Positions 54,404 through 64,000 of a stretch of 64,000 nt of DNA are shown piece after piece; positions within the stretch are counted from its first letter, which is position 1; the number at the start of each line of letters is the position of its first letter. This DNA comes from Pterobdella sp. o SKG-2022. Taxonomy: Eukaryota; Annelida; Clitellata; Hirudinida; Piscicolidae. The stretch is from the NCBI GenBank assembly GCA_964035795.1, contig OZ038322.1, positions 14,206,711 to 14,270,710 of the forward strand, written 5' to 3'. The notes below the pieces were generated by a model. That model ran no database searches. It had not been told where the DNA came from and saw nothing but the letters and a program-made list of their open reading frames with translations. A program made the position numbers and the translations under genes.

Positions 54404-57400
54404 ATGGGTAAGAAAATCAAATGCATTGGACGCTACACAATGGATGGTGTGAGTCTAGGCAAAGGTAACTTTGCCCATGTTGAGCTGGCCACCCACAGTG
54501 TTACTGAAGTCAAGGTGATTGGGGGCATAATGGTGAAAGGTTTATGGAGGTTGTGGATGGTTAATTATATGGGGGTCTGGAGGTATTGTTGGAAGGAAAT
54601 TGTGTGAGGATTTATGGTACATAATGGCGATTGGAGTTTATGTAGGAGAATGAAGTTGGTTCAAGTTTCAAGTGGTTTTTGGCTTTCAAGGAAGTTTTCA
54701 AAAATGTTTGGAGAGGTCACCACGGAAGCAATGTTGTTTCCAATGTGAGTTTCATTCTACCAAAAAAATAACAAAGAACCACAAAAATAAATGAACATAC
54801 ACAATATAAAAAATAAAGATAATTATCAATAAAACAAGGATAGAAATTTGAACCACCCATAATTTATTAATATTTTCAAAACCTTCAAACCTACTCTACA
54901 TGATGGGGTCTTAAAACCTTTAGATTTGACGCCACTTGAGGATGCAACCGCCCAGCTGCATTGATAGATTCTTGAGCAATAAAAGCATGTGATGGAATTT
55001 TCACATCTGTTTATGAGCAGCAAAAGGTGCCAAATGTTGGTTAGATGTGTGTTGGGAGAGAAATTAAAGTTATCCTTGGAGTTTATTGAAAAAGTTCATC
55101 AGAAATTATAATTTCAAAGTAGCTTGTGGAGATTAGTGATGTAACAGCAAAGTATTGTTTTATCAAGTTTTTTTTTGCGAATGAAACTGTAAAACATATT
55201 TAGAGATAAGCTACTTAAAACCAAGAGCTGTGAAACCACAAAAGTGAAAGTTCAATAATATGATCTTTATTATGTCCCGATCGCGGAGCAGCAAGAAGAG
55301 GTTCAGAGTGATATGAATTATAAAGATTCATCGTGAAGATTAAAGAGCCAGGACTTAACTTATTCATTAGTTTCTCAGATATCAACAGAGGTTTGAAGTT
55401 GAATTAAGAATTATAACTAGGGTCTTTTGGATGCTTCACAGGTGTATATGATGTTTTGAAGATGGATATGATGTTTCGAATGTAACATGGTGTTTTTGAA
55501 ATGTACTCGACTTTTATTTTTTGTTCAACCTCAGCATGTATTTTTTTTGTTTGGGTAGCATATTCAGCTCCTCAGTTGCCTTGTGTGTTTAATTGAAAGT
55601 TCATTTGATGAAGTTAATAATAAGAAAGTAGGTAACTACAACTTTGAGTTAATGTTTGTGAAATGCTTGATACAAAGTGATTTAGGTTGTTTTGAAAACT
55701 TGTTTAGTTTTGTATGTGAGCCAAAAAAAAGCTAATTTGAGCCCCATAAAACGATACAAGTTTTTCATTTATTTTATTTAAAATTTTGAAGCATAAAATG
55801 TGAGTTGAATTGACTGAACAAAATTTTGAAGGCAATTTAAAATCAAAATAATAAAATTTCAAAAATTCTCAAAAATTTTGAATTACAAACACCTTTGTTA
55901 ACCAAAATTCTTTTGTCGTTTGGTCCACTATAGCGCTGCATTGCTATTGTGATTCTTTATCACTGCGACACATCATTTTTGTGGTTTTTCATCACTGTGA
56001 CACAGGTAAAGAGAAAGAATATTTGGAAGTCACACTTTCGTGTTGCGTGAAAACTTTCTATCTTTTAGTTTTATATGATAAATCCTATTATTTTTTCCAA
56101 GTTTCCCAAAGTTTAATTTTATTTTTGTTTTTATACATACTAATTGTTTTAGTCATTTGGATCTTAAAAAAGAACACTTTCTCCGCTCTGTTGCACTCTC
56201 CCAAATAAATTTTTCCTTTAAAACTCCTGTTTTTTTTTTTAAATTTAATAAATTTAATTTTTTAAATTCTCCTCCAGCAGCAGGCGTGTTTTAATTTCAA
56301 ATAGTTTAATTCACATTAAAAGCACTAAATAGAATTAAAATTACAACTTTGGAAAACAATCATAAGAATAAGTTATCTCTCCAATCCAAGATAGACATCT
56401 GCAGTGGTGTCATTATCTTTCCTCTAATCAGCGCCACTTTAAAACAAAAGTCTTCATCATAAATGGTACAAATATGTTGGAACAGATTATTAGTTATGCG
56501 AGTGGCACGAAGTTGTTGGTGACTCGGTGTATTTGTGATAAAGTTTCGCATGGATTACTATGTTTGAATATAACTAATCAAAAAACCGTTTATTTTGATT
56601 TTGTCAGTGCTTTCATTTTATAATGGTAATAATTCAACAAGTGCTATTCAAACGATTATATTCAAAAACATGAATAAATCTTATTAATATGCAAAGCTTT
56701 TCGTTAACAAAATAACATTTTCAAGTAAGAAATGTTACTTTGTTAACGAAAAGCTTTGCATCTTAATAAAATTTATAAGTGTTTTTAAATATACACATTT
56801 TATTATGGCTAGTGAAAAATCATTCTATTTAAACAAACACAATTGTTCAAAAAAAACACCAAACTGAAAGTGAAGCTGACCAGAAACACAAAGATGATGC
56901 GGTATTGTAATGCAGTTTAGTGCAGCTTCAGTTGGTGCGGTAGCACACAATGTAAGAGATTTGAAAAGATCATAGTTTATGAAATTTTTTTTGTGGGTTT
57001 ACTATTATTGTCAGTGTCAACACAAAATGTTATTGAAGATTGTGGTCAGTGAAATTTAAAAAATAGGACTGTGGAAAAAAAGTATGCCTTGATCAAGAAT
57101 TAATATTGGACAGGTGAGAATAATAACAATGGAATAAACAGCAATAACAAATAGGGGATACTTATGGTAAACTAAGATGACGAATAAAAAAACTGATGTA
57201 TTATATACATATGGAAAAATTTATGATCAGTGAATACTAAAACTGAGAAGAACAAAATCGTTTTATATAATACAATATATGATGGAAATATAATTAATAA
57301 GGTGAAAAAATTATATGGATAAAAAAACATATGATTTATATCAGTATAAGTATGGAAATAAATTTTATAAATTTATAATATTAAGAAATAAAAGAAAATA

Positions 57401-60400
57401 ATGATATTATCGATAAAATAATTATAATAAAAAAAAACAATAAAAAAAGCAATATTGGCCATCTAATGCCCTCGCATGTGATTATTGATTATTGTTATTA
57501 TTTATTTAATTATGCTCAGTTTTTCTTTTTTTTATCAATTAATTTTTGATCATTAATTTTCAAAAACATCGTATCTTATGTATATTTTATTATTATGTGG
57601 ATATATAGAAGAAATATGAAGAGGGTTAACGAAATATACAACTAATTGGAACACTGAATAAGGTGATCAAACTAAGTGCAGTGGTATTAAAAGAAGATTT
57701 ACAACTCAATGAAAAATGGAAGATCATATAAAAAATATATAAAACTCAATAAAAAATAAACTAAAAATAACATTTAACAAAAAAACTCAATGTAAAACAC
57801 AAAGAAAACTAAAAAACAAAAAAAAAAAAAAATCTGGGTGAAAAAAATGGAAAAAAGCAAGAAAAAATACGAAACAAAAAAAAAACAAAAAATAATAGAA
57901 TGAAAAGCATTGCTTCGGAATGAAGCATGTAGGCAGTCAGATCAATGTAATGTTGTATGAATGGGGTTTTTATATGCAGTTTATTTTCTCCTATTTTTAT
58001 CATTATTTCGCGCCTTTTTTTGCCTTTTTTTTGGATTTTTTTGTTTTTTTATTTTGTTTAGTTTCAGTTTTTTTTTTATTTTATTCAGTTTTATTTCTTA
58101 TTTATTATTATTAAGATTTTTATAGCGCACAGTTATCAATTCAAGATTGCTTCAGAGGCGCTCAAGGTTTGTAAAAGATTATGACTAGAGATGTTTATAG
58201 TATAAATGAGTTTTCAAAAGTTTGCAAAGTTCATAAGAGAAGGCGATGAGCGCAAGTTAGAAGAAAGTGAATTCCACAGACGTGGAGCCTGGTGAGAAAA
58301 AGAGCGACTAGTAAACAAGCCTGAAAAAACAGGTTGATGAAGCTGAAGACCAGAGTGCAAGGATCTGAGTGGTTGACGTGTGTGTCTGATTGACAAAAAA
58401 TCATAAAGATAAGCAGGTTGTTCAAGCTTGAGAAAGCATGCATTGAGCCAAAGTAATTTAAACTTGCATCTTTGAGAGACAGGTAACTAGTGCAAACGAT
58501 TAAGACAGTCGCCGGAAGAGCTGAAATAATCAGCTTGAAGAACCGTCTTGGCCGCGTGGTGTTGGAGGGCTTGAAGTTTGCATAAAAAATAGTTTGGCTG
58601 TCCGCAAAGGAGAGAATTACAGTAGTCCAATCTGGAAAGAACTAGTGAGATAAAAAGGGCATTAGCAGTGGAAAAAGGTAAGAATTTGCGTACTTGTTTT
58701 ATGGCATAGATATGGAAATTGGAAGATTGGATTATTTGAGAAATAAAGTGAGCAAAGTTCAAATTTGAATCTAAGGTGACACCTAAGATTTTGAGCTTGG
58801 AAGAGTGTCGTCGAGAGTTACCACAGAAGGGAGATTGTATTTTGCTGAAAGACGAGAGCTGCCGACAAACATCACCTCACTCTTAGTAGGGTTTAGTTTC
58901 AGTTGGCTTTGGGGAAACCAGGAGTTTAGAGCGGAAAGACAACTGGATAATTTAAGGAGAGTGGAGCTAGGATCTGGGTGAGAGACTCCGGTGAAAAGAG
59001 TGATGTCATCAGCGAACTGGTGAAAAAGCAAGTCGTGCTGTACAATGATGCTACACATGGGTGATGTATAAAGAGAGAAGAGGATTGGTCCCAGAACGGA
59101 GCCCTGCGGCACGCCTGAGTTGAGCGATGTAAGAGAAATTATCCATTTTAACGAACTGAGAACGTTGAGAGAAGTAAGAGCGAAACCAAGAAAAACGAGA
59201 TCAGAAATATTGAAGTGTCTTTTCAAAATATCAATTAAGATATTGTGATCAAGAGTGTCAAAAGCAGCAGAAAGGTCTAGCGAAACCAAAACGGCCGCAT
59301 GTCCAGTAGCGCAGATGTTGCGAAGACTGTTAGTGATGCTTAAGAGTGTGGTTTCTGTTGAGTGGTGCTTGCAAAATATCAAGTTTTCGTCTTTTTCTTT
59401 TGGCGGCAATGGCGTCAGCGGATAGCTTGTGATGGGAGTGACTGCTGGGGCAAAAAATGTGGGTGCGAAAAGGGACATGGGGGTCGATAAGTGATTGAAA
59501 GTTGTTCATTGTTGTAAGAAACTCTTCAACTGAAACATCAGAAAGGTTAGTTAGTGTATTATGGATATGTCTAAGATCTTTCTCGAGGACAGCATCATCA
59601 AAGTTTTCAAAGGAGCGGGAAATTATAATGCGAGGGGGAAGGGGAGGAGGAGCAAGGTTGAGACTGCATAAAATAAGATAGTGATCGGAGTCAAAAGTTT
59701 CTCTGCCGATTCTTTGTATGAGATGACTGTTAGGTTTTGGAGTAGTGATGAGGTCAAGGATGTTACCAAGTCTTTGGGTGGGGAAGTCTATGTGCTGGAC
59801 CAGCTCAAGTTCACGTAAAAGAACACTAAGCGGGTTGTCATGAGACGTACAATTAGGGGTGTTGAAATCACCAGCCAATATAAAATTTGAAGAAAGACAA
59901 TAAAGGAAATAGAGATGAGACGTGAGCTCGCAGATAAAATTGCCGGTGTTTGGAGATAGAAACAAACAGTGTGACGAAAAAGACACTTTGCCCTTCAATG
60001 ATTCAAAAGAAGAGTGAGACGGGGATTAAATGGCATCCAATCTAATGGAGTTTCTAGAAATTACAGAAATACCTTCACTTCGTTTACCAATGGGTCGGTG
60101 AGAGTGCAAGACATGAAAGCCATAAGGCACAATGTCATATTTTGTGACATTGTCTGCGTTTTCAGAAATCCAAGTTTCCGTCAAAGCAATAATGTCAAAT
60201 TTAAGAAAAAGGATAGTATCGAGTATAATAGAAGATTTACTACGAGTAGACCTAGGATTGAGAAGAGCGAATTTAGTAGACAAAGGTACATTGTGGACTT
60301 TAGGATGAAAGGCTGACCGTCATTCCCAAGCCTTAGGTCCCATCTTGAGTCGCACTTGTTGCTTATAAAGGGAACAAGAGGAGGATGTTGTGACGTGGTC

Positions 60401-63400
60401 ATGGCGAGAGCGCTTTGATTTAAAGCAGGGAACACAAAAGGAAGAAGAGGTTTTAGGGGCAGTTGTCAGACGAATGGTCTTTGCCGTAATGCTCACATAC
60501 TCTAAGATTTTGGCACTTGGATATGTTATAACCATAAGTCTGACAATTCAGACATCTAGTTGGATGGATGCGAGAGTGAAAAGGGAATCTACCAAAAGGG
60601 AGATGTACATTCTTGGACTTGTTCAGCATGGGGAAAACATTGTTTGGAACTTGGATAAGCCAGTCACGAGTAGAAGGGTTTCGTGGGTTGGGCCTGTGCC
60701 TAAAGGCACGGATAGCGCTGGGATCAGCAGATGGAATGAGGAGATTGAAAGAGGTTTTAAGTTCCTCATTAGTAACCCATGTCGGTAGACCCAAGACGGT
60801 AATTGTTGGATTCAAAAAAACTGGGTCATGGAGGCGTATGTTGGGAAGAGAAAAAAGGAAAAGTTTGGCATCCTTGAGTGAATCAGCGGAGTCAGCTTCT
60901 CAGACAACAGCATCAGTAGACTCTCGAACATGCTTAGGAAAAGATTTAAAGGCTTGTTGTGAAAAGTTGATGGACGAAACCAATCTCCTGTACAATTCAC
61001 TGGGAGTCTCACCTGTGTTTGATATAACTTTGGTGGAATATTTAATAATGGGTAGGGTTTTTTTAATAGAAGGGATTTTATGTTGGATGGAGAGGAGTGA
61101 GTGTGAAATTTTGTTAGTGGATGGATGAGAGAGGGTGTGCATGTTTTTTGATTTGACAATAGTGCTGTAAGTAGGTTGAGATGAGTTAGTAGTAAGAATA
61201 GATGTGGTTGAATTGGTTGGTATGAATGATCCTAGGGAACTTAATGATGGAAAATTATTAATTGAACTAAGAGATGAAGTGTTTTCAGAAGCAGAAAGTG
61301 AAGAGTTTGAAGATGTTTTGCTTGTAGATGAAGTTGTTGAAGCTAAGGTTGATGAAGATGAAGTAGTAATAGGATATGAACTAGTCAAAGAGGTGGCTGA
61401 AGATGAATTAGTCGAAGAGGTGGTTGGAGATGAACTAGTCGAAAAGGTGGTTGAAAACGAACTAGTCGAAGAAAACGTGGTAGCTGGAGGAAATGTAGAA
61501 GGAGAAGTAATTGAAAAAGATGGAATGGTCGAACAGAAAGTTTATTTATAGTGATTTTATTTTCTGTTTTATTTTTTTTTATTTTTACCAAATTGAACTT
61601 TCGTTTTTTCTTGTTTTTTTATATTTATTTTCAACTCCACCTTCTATTGTCTGGTTCTTTTCAATATTTTTTAAAGGTTTTGTGCAATTAGCTCTATTCT
61701 TAGTAACAAAAACTATAAATAAATTTTTTCTATCTGAAAATCTAATGAGGACAATAGAACCAAAAAAATACGTTTAGGGAATTATTTCAAACAAATTAAA
61801 ATTTGGAAAACGTGAGTCATAACTGAAAATTATAAATTAATAATAAAAGATTAATTAAAATAATTTTGAGGATTTTCAACGTCAAAATTCAATAATTTCT
61901 TATACATTTGTTCATTGGAAACCCATTATTTTCTGTAAAAGCAATATTATCATTAATCTTATCTCTGTTGTTTGAACTTATGAAAATATTCAACAAAACG
62001 AATTCTCTAACATTGTTTTATTTTGAAGAGTTTTTGAGCTCGAAAATCCTATTAAAACCAGAAAAACACAGATAAAAAACACACCCGACGTCTCAAAAAC
62101 AAAAAAAAAATAACTGTCACATGTTTCTGTGTGAGTTTAAAGACGTCTGAACATCCCTGACTGTCAGAAATGGCAGCTCTGACCAGTGGTGACGTTGAAA
62201 AATTTTTGCGCTATATAAATCTCCATGTTTTTCAAATTTTCAAAAGCTGAACAAATGTTGAGTATAACTCTCAAAATATCTCAAGTTTTTAGAGGTTTTT
62301 AACGTGGTTCCATTTCTAGCAGTCTGTATTATATTTCGAACAAGCTCTAAGTGTTGATTTGTTTTAAAAATTGCATCAAAACATTCATAACACAAATAAA
62401 CGCCATGATACTCCAAAAAATAAAACCCAAATACGCCTGCTTCAAATGGGTCTAACAGAATAACAGAGTTGAGTTCACCTACCTCAAGTCGAATCCATTT
62501 AAATTTGGTGAACTCAAACCTCATAAAAGCCGCAACAACAAACACTACGCCATCTTGTGTGTTCTGAATTTGTGCCAAAAATGACTCAACGAGTTTAAAA
62601 GTTAATGAGATAAAATTAGACCAAAGACTGTAAATAAATATCAGACGCATGACTTATACGGAAGCAGAGGCTTGAGTTAATGAGGGTTGCCATGGTAACC
62701 TATATTGATTTGTGTGTGTCTGCAAGAATAACTTTATGGGCTTTTAAGTTTGAGTTTTATAATTATTTTTTCATTGATAATTCTCACTGAGATAAAATAT
62801 GAATAACATATAGTAACAATGATTGGAACTAGTTTTTAGGCATTCAGACATAAAACTACAAATGACTTCATTTTAGAAGTTTGCAAGTTTTTTTATCTAT
62901 CGAAAAAAAATCATGAAGCGCTATAAAAAGCAAAACACCCTTTCTTACCAGTGAAACCCAAAAAATTTCCGAAAAAACAGACTGAACTCGATAAATCAAA
63001 GTTTATTATTAAAAGTCTTGATTATAAACACAAAAAAATTAATGAAAGCATACCTTGCAGCCATCATTAGCCTCAATGACGTCATTAAAATTATATTATT
63101 CGTGTTTTGATCTTTGATCGGTTTTTTTTTCAGTTATAAATATGTGTATTTGTATATATAAATAATATTTAAAAATAATAATAAATTAATTGAAAAAGGC
63201 TTCAAATGGCTTGTTTTGTTTTTTTTACTTTTTTTCTTTTTTTATTTTTTCATCTTGGCTTATTCTGTTAAGCTGTCAATCGATATTGAGTAATTTAAAA
63301 TAATATATCATACCATACCATATATGTTTTTGGTAATGTTGTGTAGAAGGTGATGTCATCTCAAACACTTTAAAGCCAAAAACAAAATGAAAAAAATAAA

Positions 63401-63721
63401 AAAAGAAGATAAAAAAAACGTTTATAAAAACAAAAACACCAAATAAGCACAAAAGGTTGAAAGAAAATACATACAAATACAATAAAAACAAACAAGAAAC
63501 AAAAACACCCACAAAAACAATCACGCTAACAATCTCACACAGACACACACAAAAACCAAAACAAAAAAACACATTCATATCACACCATCCAGGTAGCGAT
63601 AAAGATCATCGACACGAGGAAGATCAAGGATGAGTATGTCAGAACCAACCTGCACAGGGAAGCAAGACTCATGACATCATTGAAGCATCCCAACATCGTG
63701 CGCTTGTATGAGACGTTGAAA
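54404..63721 (+). CDS. CAMK/AMPK-related Ser/Thr protein kinase, first two coding exons (partial)
   Basis: Exons 54404-54514 and 63593-63721, both in phase 0, encode the first 80 residues; the rest lies beyond the window. The start MGKKIKCIGRYTMDG is in a strong context (ACCATGG). The glycine-rich loop LGKGNFAHV is followed by VAIKII with the ATP-binding Lys (residue 41) as the opening of exon 2. Helix C has the REARLM glutamate, then LKHPNIVRLYE. The wording fits the AMPK-related branch of CAMK kinases (SIK, NIM1, HUNK types). The DEYVRTNLHREA segment looks most like the HUNK/NIM1 group, but subfamily cannot be fixed from 80 residues. The intervening 9-kb intron starts G/T-rich, ends C/A-rich, and carries a foldback element and an antisense retrotransposon. 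Confidence 0.85.
56660..56790. mobile_element. Foldback/MITE-like element, copy 3
   Basis: A perfect 21-bp inverted repeat (56691-56711 and 56739-56759) has the core CGAAAAGCTTTGC. Imperfect pairing extends outward through TTATTAATAT/CTTAATAAAA. It shares the GCAAAGCTTTTCGTTAA core with copies 1 and 2, and the word TAAGTGTTTTTAAATA resembles their outer parts. It lies in the kinase intron. Confidence 0.75.
58214..60300 (-). pseudogene. Retrotransposon ORF2 remnant: endonuclease and reverse transcriptase
   Basis: The 5' part (60283-60026) has the endonuclease phrases FDIIALTETWIS and GFHVLHSHRP. After a stop and frame change, 59998-59330 carries AGDFNTPN and FDSDHYLI, both typical of this endonuclease. 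The reverse transcriptase (59478-58783) follows: LVSLDLSAAFDTLDHNIL, SGVPQGSVLGP and the catalytic FADD. It continues after a shift near 58790 with LGVTLDSNLNF and LSRLDYCNSLL (58762-58487), and ends with a region containing APRLWNSL (58396-58214). The text jumps from the Lys/Arg-rich segment after the endonuclease directly to HHSTETTLL, a late N-terminal reverse-transcriptase motif. A block that normally lies between them is therefore deleted. Non-functional. Confidence 0.88.
60320..61540 (-). pseudogene. Retrotransposon ORF1 remnant (nucleic-acid-binding, zinc-knuckle type)
   Basis: From 61388 the frame starts with a very Ser/Thr-rich region, reaches an in-frame TGA at 60896-60898, and then continues in the same frame through VLGLPTWVTNEELKTSF and RDWLIQVPN to a Cys/His cluster (CLNCQTYGY...CEHYGKDHSSDNC). 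A frameshift follows. The pattern suits an ORF1 protein with an RNA-binding-like fold and CCHC knuckles, but the first knuckle has lost its His. The open plus-strand frames over this region are shadows. Confidence 0.7.
61378..61485. repeat. 27-bp tandem repeat within retrotransposon ORF1
   Basis: Four units of the form GAACTAGTCGAAGAGGTGG at a spacing of 27 bp (61378, 61405, 61432, 61459). They are a multiple of three, so the ORF1 frame is kept: they extend its Ser/Thr-rich N-terminal region by nine residues per unit. Confidence 0.85.
62240..62650 (-). CDS. Unrecognised 136-codon open frame in the kinase intron
   Basis: This frame is long for such AT-rich sequence. It has a mixed, protein-like composition in its centre: FLAQIQNTQDGVVFVV, KWIRLEVGELNSVILLDP, GVYLCYECFDAIF. 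Its upper end may be an exon start, since TTTACAG at about 62640 looks like an acceptor and a second frame upstream opens with ATGGCAACC at 62692. There is no paralogous sequence in the window and no motif I can name. It could be a nested antisense gene, an exon of a transposon, or chance. Confidence 0.3.
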   Translation of the reverse strand: MRLIFIYSLWSNFISLTFKLVESFLAQIQNTQDGVVFVVAAFMRFEFTKFKWIRLEVGELNSVILLDPFEAGVFGFYFLEYHGVYLCYECFDAIFKTNQHLELVRNIIQTARNGTTLKTSKNLRYFESYTQHLFSF

Positions 63722-64000
63722 GTGAGTTGGTTTGAGCGGTTTGAAAGGTTTTGTGGGTTTGGAAAGTTTCGGAAGGTTTAGTAGCTCAAGGTATGTTTCA
63801 GTCTAGTTTTTTTTTTGAGATTAGTTTGGTTCAGCTGAGGTTTTTTTTTTGACGTTTTTGTGTTTGTCTTGGTTTTGCTTAGGTTTTGTTGTCTGTTATT
63901 TGTGGATGTTAATTACTGTTAATTTTCTTTCTTTTTGTGTTTGATTTTTTTAAACAAGTTTAAATACTTGAAAGTGTTGATTGCTAGACAAAGTATAAAA

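Larger units (their letters stand above)
58105..61565 (-). mobile_element. L2/CR1-like non-LTR retrotransposon, decayed and internally deleted
   Basis: Minus-strand element with ORF1, an apurinic-type endonuclease region, a reverse transcriptase region and a 3' end reading GCGCTATAAAAATCTTAATAATAATAA, a tail style seen in L2/CR1 relatives. It sits antisense in the first visible intron of the kinase gene. Both frames are broken by stops and shifts, and part of ORF2 is missing (see the ORF2 entry). Boundaries are approximate: the 3' end is set by the TTA-rich tail near 58105, the 5' end by the loss of ORF1-like sequence near 61565. No target-site duplication was confirmed. Confidence 0.85.

Noticed and set aside
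60613..61551. Plus-strand frames rich in Glu and Val
   Set aside because: Shadows of the retrotransposon ORF1 on the minus strand. The Val/Glu pattern comes from the 27-bp array.

Overview
The window is strongly AT-rich, intron-rich animal DNA, most likely from an invertebrate. Three spliced genes of metazoan families can be rebuilt by joining exons with matching phases (Cdc25 phosphatase, a divergent Cdc20, an unusual globin). A fourth, a CAMK/AMPK-related kinase, enters at the right edge. Long introns and intergenic spacers full of microsatellites, foldback elements, tRNA-derived sequences and one decayed L2/CR1-type non-LTR retrotransposon fit a mid-sized invertebrate genome. I cannot name the phylum. 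The sequence contains one 200-base assembly gap (8788-8987).

Layout. 1-3723: intergenic, with a compound CTAT/CTGT microsatellite of about 530 bp. 3724-6067 (+): cdc25, five exons, about 508 residues, complete. 6068-8787: AT-rich intergenic. 8988-19574 (-): a Cdc20-type APC/C activator in at least twelve small exons, whose last WD repeat and C-terminus fall into the gap. 19575-34667: intergenic, with tRNA-like elements, dispersed repeats and two candidate exons of unknown affiliation. 34668-45766 (+): a globin in five exons, about 481 residues, with an N-myristoylation-type start, an insertion between helices G and H and a long charged, His-rich tail. 45767-54403: mostly featureless AT-rich sequence with a tRNA-Lys-like gene. 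54404-63721 and beyond (+): the first two coding exons of a protein kinase. Its 9-kb intron carries the retrotransposon on the opposite strand and a foldback element.

Functionally, cdc25 and the Cdc20-like gene are convergent neighbours. One switches on Cdk1 at mitotic entry and the other targets cyclin B and securin for destruction at exit. Both proteins carry a KEN motif near the N-terminus. The globin and kinase have no evident link to that pair.

The most noteworthy observations are: (1) the globin architecture; (2) the eroded Cdc20 with a Pro-to-Leu change in its C-box; (3) a recurrent asymmetry of the introns, which often start G/T-rich and end C/A-rich so that the two ends are complementary; (4) several unclassified repeat families (a roughly 280-bp dispersed repeat, a foldback family with a CGAAAAGCTT core, tRNA-derived heads); (5) an exact 217-bp tandem duplication.
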